Source of the DNA: Bedellia somnulentella
Lineage: Eukaryota > Arthropoda > Insecta > Lepidoptera > Bedelliidae
Length of the DNA: 64,000 nucleotides
Assembly (NCBI GenBank): GCA_963576735.1
Contig: OY755186.1
Location: 13,007,970-13,071,969, forward strand
Direction of reading: 5' to 3'
Of this stretch, positions 11,351 through 23,229 are shown in pieces. How positions within the stretch are numbered: position 1 is the stretch's first letter; each line of letters opens with the position of its first letter. The position numbers were made by a program, and so were the translations under genes. The notes beneath the pieces were generated by a model that saw only the letters and a program-made list of their open reading frames with translations, ran no database searches and was not told where the DNA came from.

Positions 11351-12273
11351 CTCAAAGCAAACATAAAGATGACAGGCATTAAAACGAGCATCTATTTGTT
11401 ATAAAATCTTGAATGTTATGCACAGAACCAATCATTTGTGAATTATAAAGCTGTCCTGACATCAGTTCAACATTCAAGATATATATTTCTAAAAATGGAC
11501 TTAGCTTAAACTCTTCCGGAAATAACATACTGCGACGCGTAAGGACGTAGAGACTCAAACACTACACATAGGTATAGACCAGACAGTATGTTTTTGCTAC
11601 CAGGTTCTTATTCATGGCATTCAACAACGAAACCCTAAAAAGGTGAATTCAATGACGCAACACAGGTAAGACCCAATCAGATGTGTGGGTGAAAGGTCGA
11701 GTGTTCCCGGATAACAGCAATAACTTTATACCGCAGCTGATATTATAAACCTTTTACTGTTATTCTAATCCGCTTTCGAAAGGCCACATAATCTCACTTA
11801 CCCAGAAGGTGTATATTGTTCCTTACATATGGCGTACTGAGCACTTAACTTGCTTGTATGGAAGGGACACACTAAGGTGATATAATAATAAAATACCAAT
11901 TATTTTTATATTTGCCTCTATTTGACTAGACTCACTTTTACTTTATTTGCACATTTTATGGGGAGTAGCATTTTAAATTATGGCGCAAAAATCAAACAAA
12001 GCTAATATTAAACACTGTTACATATGAACGGAATAAAAATAAATGTTTCTTAATTTTTTTAGAGTTTTGGTAAAGTAAATTACTTATAAAAATACATGAT
12101 TTAAATTTAAGTAACAGTTTGTAAACATCGGTCACCAAGTTTCTATACATTATAATACATCAATTAATGTAGGGACTAGCATGATGCTATCACTCGGTAC
12201 CCACGATACAGACTTGCCTAGTGTGGGGCCACAGGAACTCAATACATGTACAATGTTCTAGCTTATTGCGTAT
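11351..12273. other. Spacer without recognised genes
   Basis: No repeat family or coding domain recognised. Confidence 0.3.
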
Positions 12274-12520
12274 GCTGCGTAGTGTCGGCTTAGAATGGCA
12301 CTACCCCATTTCTTCCAGTGGGTGTACGTAAAAGGCGACTAACGGTATTAGGGATTTAAAGGGATTTTTGGGCGATGCGGTTGGAGACCCATCACCAATC
12401 ACCTTTATTTCACCATCTTTTCCCCACGCAACTTCTAAAAGTGGCTGAGGAATTACTTATTCCCTAGCTCTGGCTACCCCTTCAAGGGATTTATAGCCGT
12501 GTACATGTATGTATGTATGT
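12274..12520 (+). mobile_element. Family A retroposon, full length
   Basis: It opens GCTGCGTAGTGTCGGCTTAG and closes GCCGTGTACATGTATGTATG. The body is nearly unchanged. No clear target-site duplication. Confidence 0.88.
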
Positions 12521-13299
12521 TATTGTAATATCTTGACTGTACTGAAACTGATGTGCTTGGAAATAGAGTTTTTTTAAATATTTAGACTCCGCAACCCAAA
12601 CAGCTGTAGACCGCTAAGTAAAAGAAACCATACATTATTAAGTATAAATAAGCAAGTACACTTAGTATACAATATTACAAATGCTCTCAGTGTACCCCAA
12701 GCCTGGCTGCAGGTTGCACCTAAACGTAACTTGGCCGCGAGCAGCGCACACCCTCAGACCATTTAATAAGATTTCACTTCTGCATATTACAATGCATGCG
12801 ATACCTCCGTGCTTTGCCAGCTACGTTTCAATATTACCTTGTCAATATTGCAAAGGTGATTGGGTACTCCCTAATAGAGCCTCCAGCATTACGAGTGTTA
12901 GAGGTTGGGTAAGGCTTTTTGAGTCAGGAGTTTTGATTAGATTTTTAAGAATATTTATCACCGCGAATGTCAAATTAGCTTTCTCAGAGTTGATCCATTT
13001 GAATGGTTAATTCAAGTTTCATATAAATTAACTTTCAAAATATATTTCCATTGCCAAAACTATTGTAGGTGGTTACTACATTAATGTTAACGAAAGAGTG
13101 TCAATCTACCACTTAACAAAACCCACATAGTCACCCCATGTGACACCAATAAATTTCGAGGGTAATTAATTCTCAACCAATACAGCATGGATATATTTGT
13201 ATGCATCTAAAAATATAGTCTCACATACAAGTTCCATATAACGACGCCAGAGAAAATCACGACCCAAAGTGTGCACCAATTTTTAGTCTCCACAAGTAT
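12521..13299. other. Spacer with an unassigned open frame
   Basis: A 109-codon plus frame (12681-13010) has a CG-rich first third. I recognise no family, signal peptide or domain in it, so I do not call a gene. Confidence 0.25.
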
Positions 13300-13937
13300 G
13301 ATGTTAGATGTTAATCGGATAATCGAATCGCATGTTCGCGGTGTCGTGTGCGCGTGAGTGGATCGCGCACGGTCCCCTGACGTTTATATTTATCGGACGA
13401 CGCGAGCCGACATGAGCCCGAGCGCGAGTGTGACCTATTTGGTTCGGTAAGGTCTTTCTGCGACGAACATAGGCTTTTATGAGTTTTTAGCTGACGGAAC
13501 AAATGTTGTGATAGTGGTAAAATTATCTCGTAGTCATTATCAGAAGCACAATCGACTAGTAGCTGTGTAAGTTTATCAAACAATCGAATCGCATGTTCGC
13601 GTGAATGGATCGCACACGGTTCCCTGACGTTTATATTTATCGGACGACGCGAGCCGACATGAGCCCGAGCGCGAGTGTGACCTATTTGGTTCGGTGAGGC
13701 GTTTCTACAGCGATCTTTGATGATTGAATTGATTCTTTTATTTCTTTTTAAGAATTCGCTCTACCTGTAAGTAAAAGGTGTTGTTAAATTTGCTCTTATG
13801 CATCAATATTTTTTAGGATTGCAATCGACTGGGTGCTGTTAGTTCATCAGATAATCGAATCGCATGTTCGCGTTGTCGTGTTCGCGTGAGTGGATCGCGC
13901 ACGGTCCCCTGACATTTATATTTATCGGACGACGCAT
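13300..13937 (-). repeat. Three tandem copies of a GC-rich unit
   Basis: AATCGAATCGCATGTTCGCG recurs at 13321, 13582 and 13853, periods 261 and 271. Each copy continues into a CCTGACRTTTATATTTATCG segment. Copies 1 and 2 extend into a GAGCCCGAGCGCGAG block and TTTGGTTCGG; copy 3 stops sooner. The linkers also share CAATCGACT. Read leftward, all copies encode the same peptide core SSDKYK.QGTV.DP.TRT; copy 1 lies in an open 90-codon frame (13311-13583). Copy 2 has lost 14 bases and shifts frame. Function unknown. Confidence 0.7.
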
Positions 13938-14144
13938 ACCTTTTTTGAATTTAGTAAGTATTTCTTAATGTAATAAACCATTTAATGCACCATTGATTTT
14001 AAATGCACTCCAAAGAAGTGTAATGGTAGATACGGTTTTAATTCAGTAATTTAGATTATTCCTTTCCTTCCCTTTTAAAATATATTCCACCAAATCACTC
14101 ACAAACATTAAAATTTGCATGTTTAATTTCTGAATTCGTCGTAG

Positions 14145-14262
14145 CGAGCCATCGCACCCGCTATTGGCGATCACGAGCGCGTGTTCGCTTATTAACGCTA
14201 CAGGGGCGATATATCACGCCGCTCTCATACGACGCTCGCGATATGTACACCGCCAAGCCTTA
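14145..14262. promoter_or_regulatory. CG-rich segment
   Basis: An isolated CG-dense stretch (many CGC, GCG and CGA) follows the tandem GC-rich array within about 200 bases. It might be a diverged part of that array or a regulatory segment. No promoter motif decides. Confidence 0.2.
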
Positions 14263-14356
14263 TTAAGTTTTAGAAGTGCCTAGCTATGTTTCTTATTTTA
14301 GAAGGTAAGTAAATTATTTAGTTAGATTAGCTGTGTGGCTTGGCATTAAAATTTTG

Positions 14357-14548
14357 CCAGTTCGTCCCGTGAGTGTCGTACGAGGCGACTTATTTTGTTT
14401 GAATTTTTTGGTCAATGTTGAGCGATGTGGTTGGAGACCCATTTACAACGATTCTTTATTATTGGATCGTATCTCCCTTCAACTTCAAAAAGTGCCTGAA
14501 GACTTGCTGATTCTGAGGCTCTGTCTACCCTTTTCTAGGATTATATAG
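14357..14548 (+). repeat. Decayed family A copy
   Basis: GTGTCGTACGAGGCGACT, then GCGATGTGGTTGGAGACCC, then a 3' part ending TTATATAGGA, in family A order. The tail and first bases are lost. Confidence 0.65.
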
Positions 14549-15853
14549 GAGGATCGAAGTTTCATCTCCTTTGGAAGTTATGTGAGAAAACTTAAGATTT
14601 ATGGGATTGTTGTTAAATCACAACTCGAAAAAGGTGGGGAAGAACTAATGTAAGGATTCTACGAGTAATCTTACATGGCTATTTGAGAATCATCAACTTT
14701 TTGACAAGACTTCTAAGTATTCCTCATATTCGTTTTGAAAAATATGTTTACTGGGATGATCAAGTTTTATTTTGATTTTTGCAAGAATTTGAAAATGTCG
14801 GGATTATGGTACGATAATGAAAGTATTACAAAGATATTAAACTATACTTACCAGAACATGTCTATACCTACCATTGAGTATTTTTTTTTATCTAGTTATA
14901 GCGCATAAGCATTGTATTTCTTTACTATGTTTCATGTCTACATCATCGAAACCCTATAGCTGGCACTGGTACAGCATTGTAAAGCAAGTAGGAAGAGATT
15001 TATTTATAGTGGTCGAAGCTGCCGATATATCTCGGGATCGTGCCAGCCGTCCAGCCTATCTTAGCCGCTCCACTGCCTGATTCTGGCGCTGTGATACAAC
15101 AATATTGTGGTGGAAACTTTTACAGAATTGACGCTTTATGGACAAAAGTATGGTAAAGGTAAACATTGCTTTACTTAAGCTCATAATATTTTGAGTAGTA
15201 TGTAATTTGTATTAAAGTATTGGTTAGGATGGGAAATGTACACTAACTTTTTTGTAAGGTAGTAATGCAATTCCATCAAAGAATCAATCATAAAACATCA
15301 TGAACATGTAACAAACTTAGGCACCAAACTAAGACAGAACTTAAACTACCTAGAAAAGAAGCGATTGATAAAAAAACAACCACAAATCTCACTTTAGACA
15401 AGACCTTAAGACACTTTTTAAGACTCGAACTAATGTAACCTATGTATCTAAAATACTGCTCTTTCAACGCGCAATCCAGGTTTAATAATAAAAACGTTAG
15501 TAAGACATAAAGTAATGCTTTCAATCGAGTATGAGTTGTATTTAATACATATTTAGATATAAGTACTCGCAGCGTATTCCCTTAGAAGGGACAATCGAAC
15601 AGTAACTCGATTCAATTTGGAATAGGTATGTTAGTAATGTTTATATCAGTCTAGCCTAATTATGGATCGATATAATGTATTGGGTACCCTTAGTACTTTC
15701 TATTTGTCTTATGATTTCGTTTAATTAGACCTATGGTTGCAGTTACCTTACTGATAACAAGTAATTTAAGTATATTACAGAACAAATAATAGTAACAGAA
15801 AAACACAACAGTACGCAAATAACTCAAACTCAATACAAAATTTACTATACTAC
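14549..15853. other. AT-rich spacer
   Basis: No gene recognised. A CG-richer patch at 15010-15100 has no assignable function. A 78-codon minus frame (15288-15524) is Leu-rich but has no known domain. Confidence 0.3.
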
Positions 15854-16145
15854 GTACTAATACTTCGAAACAACATTGTCACCTGGTGTTGAGAGACCCA
15901 AGTTTTGCTTGGACAGTGTACTCACGTGATAGGAGGTGGGGCTTTTCGCCGTTTTGTACGAATACCCTTTCACATAACACAGAACAATTTAGTCATGTAG
16001 GTTTCCTCATGATGTTAACCCTCACCGTTAACAACCATAATAAATTAACCATAAATACAACAAAGACAGATTGGTGTAGGCCCGAACCGAGATTTGAACC
16101 CCCATCGACTGCACGATAAACGGTGTTCTACCCACAGAGCCATCA
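15854..16145 (-). mobile_element. Family B SINE, diverged
   Basis: It runs from the body near the 3' end to the tRNA-like head (complement of a B box near 16097 and an A box near 16135). The terminal pentamer tail is gone and small deletions are scattered through it. Confidence 0.78.
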
Positions 16146-16284
16146 GGGTTTATACGTAACAACTATGGACATTTTAGAGTATTACTTTGCAATTGGAGTT
16201 CCCTCCAAAGAAAGATACCTATATTTTTTATAACAACTTTAAAAATAAATAGCAAAAGAATAAAAGTATATGTGCTAACAATTA

Positions 16285-17301
16285 CGAGGGGCATGCCAAA
16301 AGAAACTAGATACTCTTTTCTCATTTAATTGGCACTGGCAAGCTATACACCATCTTATAGGCTGGTTTTCTTTGACATATTTGAATATAGAATACACTTT
16401 TTTTATTTAGTTTTTGTTTGAATAAGCATCATTTTTCCGAAAATCTGGCGGGAATTGACTTGCAACAATAGAGCTCAGTCGACGTGATTTTCGCGCCGTG
16501 ATTTATTATGACTTTAAAAAAAGTTTAAAGTCTCAAGAATGTTTTGAACTTTTGGCTTCTACTTTTGGTGAGTCTGCTTGCTCCCGAGCAACAGTATTCA
16601 ATTGGTTTGCTGAATTTAAAAGAGGACGGGGATGTCTCGAAGATGAAGCGAAGACAAGACGGCCGCCAACCGCGGTCACGCAAGAAAACGTTCCTGCAGT
16701 CGAAAAACTTATTCACGAAAACTGACGAATTACATATGTAGAGTTAGAGCAAAAAACTAGGAATTGGATCAGCAGCAATGCAAACCATAATTCACGACCA
16801 CCTTTTCTCTCCGTAGATGTTGTTCGAGATGGGTGCCGCACAAACTTACCGATGAGCAGAAAGACCGTCGGGTGGATTGGTGCCTATTCATGATAGATAA
16901 ATTCAACGCAGGCGAGAAAAAAACGTATATGATATACTTACTGGTGACGAAACATGGCTATATAACTATGATCCCGAATCAAAGCGACAGTCAACTGTAT
17001 GATGCTTTGAAGACGAGCCAACTCCAACCGAATGTCGCCGTGCACCTTGTGATTTTTACTTGTTTCCAAAAATCAAAGAAAAACTAAAGGGGAAGAGGTT
17101 TGAAAGCAAAGAAGATGCGCTGGTTGCCTATAATTTCGAGATTTCTGAGGTATCTAAAGAAGAGTGGTCACAGGTATTTTCCAACTGGTTCAGACGTATG
17201 GAAAAGTGTATACGTGCTCAGGGTGAATACTTTGAAAAGATCGATACTAGTAATAAAAAAAAAAATTTTTGTGTATCTAGTTTCTTTTGGCATGCCCCTC
17301 G
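16285..17301 (+). mobile_element. Mariner transposon, internally deleted
   Basis: A 1,017-bp element with perfect 29-bp inverted ends (16285-16313 and 17273-17301, starting CGAGGGGCATGCCAAAAGAA). It is flanked on both sides by the TA dinucleotide (16283-16284, 17302-17303), the mariner target duplication. Full-length relatives are about 1.3 kb, so roughly 290 bp of the gene is gone. The perfect ends imply it was mobile fairly recently or was moved by another copy's transposase. Confidence 0.93.
16474..17270 (+). pseudogene. Mariner transposase pseudogene
   Basis: The translated pieces follow the mariner transposase in order. The N-terminal helix-turn-helix region comes first (VIYYDF to RATVFNWF). 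Next is VPHKLTDEQK.RRVDWC, then the first catalytic aspartate in GDETW (about 16946-16957). Last are CDFYLFPKIKEKLKG, with the third catalytic aspartate, and the C-terminal RRMEKCI..QGEYFEK.
Breaks: an in-frame TGA at 16723-16725, a frame slip in the A run near 16751-16756, a further slip near 16820, and a deletion between about 17010 and 17035 that removes the HDN-type second aspartate. It cannot encode a working enzyme. A DD34D family is inferred from the motifs; the subfamily is unknown. Confidence 0.9.
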
Positions 17302-17430
17302 TATATGTCAATAAAGATGCTTCCATTATAGTTACAGTGGGTAAAGATCCCATAACAGGATTTTAACTAAGAGAATTCAATCTTGGGCCGTTTTCCTTGT
17401 CCCAGGATTTTGGATACTTGGAGTATATAC

Positions 17431-17620
17431 GTACATACATACATCAACTCACCGCTATCCTAATAAATCCCAAAAAAGGGCCATAACTTAAGAATTTGAA
17501 AACTTTCTGCCATCTTTGGAAGTTGAGTGCGTAACGACCGTAAAATAAAAATTGATGGGTTTCCAACTATAAGGTTCTACCAACGCATAATAAGCCCCAA
17601 AACCCTAAATTATAAGTAAA
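17431..17620 (-). repeat. Decayed family A copy
   Basis: The (ATAC)n tail and TCAACTCACCGCTATCC begin it, and TTTGGAAGTTGAGTGCG and GGGTTTCCAAC follow in order. The head is lost. Confidence 0.6.
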
Positions 17621-18589
17621 AGTTGTTAATTGTAAATAAATAAATATTTCATATTAATAAATTAGCAATATTGACCATGTAATGCACTGTTTGGCACGCC
17701 ACAGTCGTCCATCGTAGTAACGTGACTAGAAATAGATTCTATTAAAATGCCTGATGCTTCCTAGATGCGGGACCTATTCTCGAATGCGATCGCTTATTTG
17801 CATTGTGTTCAAAGTTTGGAAATTTCAAAATACTGTACTGTGTATAACATTCACATACAATAATTTAGTTAAAAAAAGGGTCCCTAGTAAAATCAAAATT
17901 TTGGTCATAAATTGATTCTATGATCATCATCGGTGACCAACATTAGTTTGTTTTTTTTATTCATTAAACATCACTGATTATTATATAACAATATACCCAA
18001 ATAAGACGCCTATTACTAAACATAAATAACTTGTAGAAAACTCAATTTCAAAAATTGAAAAAAGAAAAACATTATGTATGATAACTCTTTTGTGAATTAA
18101 AGGCTCAATAAAACCTAGTGTTGTGTGAAATGGAAAACTGGGTATGATATTTTCATTATCGTCATTCGCGTACGCAAGTACATACTAAAGTAAGAAGCTG
18201 TGAGAGAAACCAGGCCAGCTTCTAATTAATTGTAGTATCCTGAATAGTAGTGCATTGTTACGAGCAAACTCGGAAACAACGGTGGCTTATTTGTATTAGT
18301 TTTCGATTAATGTGGTGCAGTTATTTGAAACGGGCAGTTCTAGATTTATATTTATTTAAAACGTAAAATGTTAAGTTACTATTATTTGATTTCGTCAGTT
18401 CATATTATGTTACTCGCCATGTTTGGTGAGATAGATAATTTTCAATTGCTATGAAATTTTATGCATTTGTCTGAATTACATTCTGTTTGTTTTACTCTTC
18501 AAAAAGATTAATTTAATGTTTATGGCAGTGAAAATTAACTGTATCAATGTTGTGGACGTGGTAAAGTAAATTAGTGGAAAATTTACAAG
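17621..18589. other. AT-rich spacer
   Basis: Nothing supportable. A poly-T and poly-A rich interval. Confidence 0.35.
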
Positions 18590-18797
18590 ACATGCGGGTT
18601 TCCTTACAATCTTTTCCCTCACCGATAACAACCATGGTAAATTAACCACACATATGACTCTAGAATGTTATTATTATGCTATTATTATGTTATGTTATGA
18701 CTCTAGAAAAGACACAACGGTGTAAGCACGTCTCAGAATTCGGACTCATGCCTCTCTGCTTGTGTAGTGGTAGTGTTACCCACCGCAATGAAATAGA
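18590..18797 (-). repeat. Decayed family B copy with a small internal insertion
   Basis: CTCACCGATAACAACCATGG and GACACAACGGTGTAAGC match family B. The copy is interrupted at 18666-18696 by a 31-bp insert, described separately. The head is degraded. Confidence 0.65.
18666..18696 (+). mobile_element. Tail-only SINE micro-insertion
   Basis: Thirty-one bases made almost only of ATTATTATG/TTATG units, the family B tail, lie between two exact copies of ATGACTCTAGAA (18654-18665 and 18697-18708). This is the footprint expected of a reverse-transcription insertion that copied only the tail. Simple-repeat growth would not explain the flanking duplication. Confidence 0.6.
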
Positions 18798-18957
18798 GCC
18801 TACATATTTTAAACTAACTTTTAGTTCTTTTATCGGGGTTGTAAACCATGACAAAAACATCGTTCATAAACCAATATAGCTGATTTTTGATTCTGACTTG
18901 CCTCCTATTTGCCACTCATTTGAGAACACCGCGTATTGGTAATAAATCTGTAAGTAG

Positions 18958-19065
18958 GAGAAGAATTTTGAATGTGAGAGAAGCAAGAGAGGTTTATCAG
19001 GATCGTGCAAATGGCGGTCGATAGTCTCTGCCTAACCCAAAGAAAATTAAAGGCGTGAGTATAAA
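18958..19065 (+). mobile_element. RTE-like LINE, 3' end fragment
   Basis: GAAGCAAGAGAGGTTTATCA, GTCTCTGCC and GGCGTGAGTATA match the LINE 3' end. Translation gives an AREVYQDR-like peptide with a one-base deletion just after it. Confidence 0.7.
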
Positions 19066-20859
19066 CAAGTAGCCCGAAACCCTAGGTTATATACTAAGCG
19101 CCGCAATAACTTAAAACAAAACCCTACAGCCTCAATTAAATAAAGCCTTAAGCCACAGAAACCAGTGTATAGCAAATAACAAACCAATTTTTCTTCCACA
19201 TTAGCTATCAAGTACCGTAACATAGCGCGGTGGTATATTCTTTGTAGAGGAACGCGTGGCAAGTTAATTGCGTATTAATCGGGATTCTGTTGCAATGTTC
19301 AACGGTAATTATTGACCGCTCTCATATTAGGGCACGCCTACTGAAATGAGCGGAACACCTGCTTTGTAAGGCTTTAGCTTACACGAACTAGATTATAGGG
19401 AGCTTCATATGTGTGGTATTTGTAGGGTTGGTATTGAATAGAAAATGATAGCATTTTAAGTCTAAGGATTTCTTATTTAATTGTTTTGAGCCTATTATTC
19501 ACATAATAATTATCTTAGTCGATAATGATGGATAGTAAATACAAACTTGTCACCTTTTGCGACCACTGTGGGTTTTTTTAAGGTATGATGGCCCATTATG
19601 GTACAATAAGTTAATATATATTTAAAATAAAAACAAACGTCAATAAACATTAGATAATTGGTTGCTATCATGTGATTATTTCTATATTCTTTAAATCTCA
19701 TATTGTACTAGTACACCGTGATGGGATTGAAAGTTAGTCAACATACAAATAATATAATTTCACCGTCTTTCAGGGATTCATCATATTATTTTGCACATGA
19801 AACATTTACTTACGATTCAAATTCGTCTTTAGCATCAAGAAACAAACACAAATTTGTGCCTAGTTCAGTATCGTTCACAAAACCAACACAGCAATTACAA
19901 AGTCAGTACACCGATTAAAATAATAGGCATACTCGAACGAATTCAAGGCCCGAGCACAGTGTGGAGCAAACCGCCAATTTCGTTATTATCGATCAACATG
20001 TGTACGCCACATCAACTCGACTTGCCTCGATTTATGATCGACTCTTTGGCATATTCGAGACTACTGGGGTGTAGATGTTTGGGTTTGTGTAACAGTGTGT
20101 TATGGGTATATTACTTTGATTATAATTGTGTTACGAATATTTTCTGAACACTTGCTGAAAGGAATAACTACAAAGAAGTACCGAAAATACGGCCGTTTGT
20201 ATACGATGGATATTTTTATCAGTATTAAAATTTAATGTGAGTACTCTGTATATTACTTTTTTCTTGCTTGATTCTTTTTTTTGGTATTATTAAACACACA
20301 CTACTCATATTGTATTGAGAAAAATAATGTTCGCTATTACAAGAAATATTTACCAGGATTAAGAAAGTGCAATGTGAAATGTAGCATGTTCAACGTTTTT
20401 TACACAGACAGTTATTTTTGATCTTATAATTATTTATTGTTCATTTACTACAGCCTATTACTCGGACCTCAAAGCTCTTGTCAAATTTATTTATTAATAA
20501 TAAGTTCACAGGTATTGGGCTTACATACTTCTGCAAGCTGCATGGTCAGTCGCAGCCTTCGTTTCCTGCCCTCAAGCGTCAATTGAAGCGAGCGGTACTG
20601 ATTTTCGTTGGCGCGTTTACCGCCGATAGTGTGCACTATGCTTAATGAGTGCAACTTGTCAGTGTGTTGCAGCTTAACAGTAGTCATTATTAGGTTTCAT
20701 AACTAAGAATAAAGAAAAATCATCTAGAAAAAGCGGCGGTATCCGATTGGTGTAATTTTAAACAACCTAAACCTATACGTTCTTTAAAACACAGTGATGA
20801 TGCCTAAGTGCATCTCTGATTGATAGCCAAATATGTGGATTATGTACCTAGTGTAAAAC
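19066..20859. other. AT-rich spacer without recognised genes
   Basis: No family recognised. The open frames at 19854-20147 and 20487-20687 have no known domain. Confidence 0.3.
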
Positions 20860-20869
20860 TCAATATCCC

Positions 20870-21091
20870 AAATACTTATTTGAGAAACTAATATGGTCCC
20901 GGACAGTGTCACAGTACCATACGCGCGGACACTCATACCTACTGGTAACGCCGAAACATCGTACCACAGCCTTCCGGGGAAGCTTTAGATACGCGGCTTC
21001 GAAATGCTGGAACGACTTGCCCCCACCCCTAAAAGATCTTAGCACTACAGCGACATTTAAATACCACGTTAAAAAACTTTACAATACATAA
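20870..21091 (+). pseudogene. CR1/Jockey-like LINE reverse transcriptase, C-terminal end
   Basis: About 70 codons are open up to the stop at 21089-21091. The peptide has a TRGHSYLLVTPKHRTT block and FRYAASKCWNDLPPPLKDL, the usual C-terminal tail of insect CR1/Jockey-like reverse transcriptases. Upstream coding is missing, so this is a 5'-truncated copy. The 3' untranslated part follows directly. Confidence 0.75.
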
Positions 21092-21540
21092 ATTATCTTT
21101 AGCTGCCAAATAAGCACATATATTTTCCCTATATTTTTTGTCCCCATTATATTAATATGTTTTATTGACTTAATGTTCATTGTATTTTTTATATATTATT
21201 ATTTTTATATTTCTAGTATATCATTATTTACTGTATATTTTTTATTAGTATTTCTTCATTTATTTCATTGCTGGGTGTTTATGCTATAACGAGTGCTTCT
21301 TTTATTCTTGTTTTTCATTTTTAAATTAGTAGGTGTCGGCTGAAAACCAGCGTGTCTTGGAATGGTCTGTGTACCGTTTCAGACACACATGCTGAGCCGA
21401 TAACCATTTTGGCAATAGGTTACTTGTTTCTTAACTTTTGTATTTTTTGTTTTCGATGTGTTTTTACTGTGTGTTGTTTTTTTTATTACCAATTTGCCAA
21501 ATAAATGTCTTTTATTTTTACTTTACTTTTACTTTTTCGT
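21092..21540 (+). mobile_element. 3' untranslated part of the CR1/Jockey-like LINE
   Basis: It contains GTGTCGGCTGAAAACCAGCG and TTTCAGACACACATGCTGAG, a structure common at the 3' end of lepidopteran LINEs. It ends in AATAAATGTC and a TTTTACTTTACTTTTAC tail. It belongs with the coding piece at 20870-21091. Confidence 0.65.
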
Positions 21541-21580
21541 GCTGCATTAAATCGTAAAGGTTTCATTTTCTAATTAGGGT

Positions 21581-21806
21581 CATGTCAGTTATAACCTATT
21601 TCTTCCAGCGGGTGCCGTAATTGCCAACTAAAGAGTTTGGAGCCTTTAGTGTTTGTTGGGCGAAGTGGTTAGATATCCATCACCAACCATCCTTGGGTTT
21701 ACAATCTTTTCTCCAGTTAACTTACAAAAGTGGCTGAGGAACTGCAATTTTTCAAGCTCTGGTCACTCTTTTTTGTGATTTGTAGCATTGAGTATGTATT
21801 TATGTT
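21581..21806 (+). repeat. Decayed family A copy
   Basis: TTCTTCCAGCGGGTGCCGTA, GGGCGAAGTGGTTAGATATC and AAAAGTGGCTGAGGAAC occur in family A order. It ends TTGAGTATGTATTTATG. Confidence 0.7.
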
Positions 21807-22317
21807 GCAAAGATAAGTTTCAAATAAATAACAGACCTGTGCATGGAATCGTTATAGATGGTTCTGTTAAACTTCGTAATATTTCATTAACGATATTTCT
21901 TAGAGGTAAAAATTATTCTTGAAAATATTTGTTTTATTGCAAGAATAACTAGATTCCTTCTTATTTCCACTAACTTGGTCGCCAATTCAGTAAAGCCAAT
22001 TGACAATTGGCCCTGAGCTTCTATTTCACTGAACTTCACTGTTTTATGTGAAATTAATCATGACATATTGGATAGTGACTTCATTACACAGAAACCTAAT
22101 TTATAACAAAATAGTCACAATCCAAACTAAGTAAATTTGTTATACAGTTGGCTTCATAGAATAGCGTCTCTATACTCAAAATATCATAGAAATATTCATA
22201 TAGGCATACAATCCCCTTTCAGTTAAATTCCGCAGGCGTAGTATTCATCCATAGAAACGGATTTCATAATCTTATCTCCCACTTTTACGGATAAATAAAG
22301 AATTAACACTCAACGCT

Positions 22318-22450
22318 GTCGTTTGAATCACGCGAAACCTCACTGTGACAGCCCTGTCACGCGTGACAACCACAATTCATCATTCTGTATACTTTCGATA
22401 TAAAAGTGCGTACGAAAATAAACCTTATTTTCAGAATCATACGAGCGATT
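22318..22450 (+). mobile_element. Possible LTR fragment
   Basis: A TATAAAAG box (22398) is followed about 20 bases later by AATAAACCTTATTTTCAG, a polyadenylation-like signal, and a tandem GTGACAG/CTGTCACGCGTGACA lies upstream. This order of TATA box, short R region and AATAAA suits an LTR. No partner LTR or terminal TG..CA pair could be placed. A host promoter is the alternative. Confidence 0.35.
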
Positions 22451-23122
22451 GATATGCTAAGTAGCTAGGGTTGTCAGATTTTTTTCGCATCACACGTTTA
22501 GGGTCGGCGATACGGAAAATTGAGGTAACTTTATTTTCTTGAAAAAGATTGACGAGTTTAACTGGATAACGTTGTATTAAATTGTCGCATATCTCTTACA
22601 GCCAGTACAATTTTAGTCTTCAGTTTTTCAGAGTCCAGGAGCATTTGAAAAGTGAAGTCTGACAGTATCTTTTAACCGGTTAATTGGTCAATTTCTTTTA
22701 CGCTATTTACAAAAAGTAACGAATAGCAGCGCTTTAATTTGATTTGAGCACATTTGTTGTATGATGTAAAATATAGGAGTAAAAATCATTCTAACAATAG
22801 GATTCAGGGCTTCAGAATACTCAGCTTTTCAGGTAAAGTCAATAAGAAATCACACTATCAGTTCAAATACTAAACCTAGCTTTATTAAGCCAAGCATAAG
22901 AATTTTGCCCTAAATCCAACCCACGGGAAGAAATGTCGTAAAGATATTTTAACCAAGCCGACTCTGTGTGCTAACATGGAATAAATCATATATATACTTG
23001 GCTATATATACGGAATTGCTAATTCTTATGCTCTTCTTTTGTGAACCCATTTTGGCACACCATGTGTGAGTATAGGTGAGTTTTATCATAGAATTTCATT
23101 GAGCATTTACTTTTACGGATAC
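22451..23122. other. AT-rich spacer
   Basis: No feature supported. Confidence 0.35.
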
Positions 23123-23229
23123 GTTGAAAATTATATAAAGAACTTTCTTAAATAAAGATTGATATTTTCTACAATCAAATCAATACCTTTGTTTTTTAAA
23201 TTTTCATTTTTATTACATATATATCAATT
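23123..23229. repeat. Flanking duplication, left copy
   Basis: About 107 bases (GTTGAAA to ACATATATATCAAT) recur at 23472-23578 with roughly ten differences. The two copies enclose a family A element. Confidence 0.8.

Noticed and set aside
12681..13010. 109-codon plus frame
   Set aside because: No recognisable domain or exon signals. Noted under the spacer only.
13300..13937. CRISPR-like spacing of repeats
   Set aside because: Units of about 265 bases with diverged linkers, in eukaryotic DNA. Not a CRISPR array.
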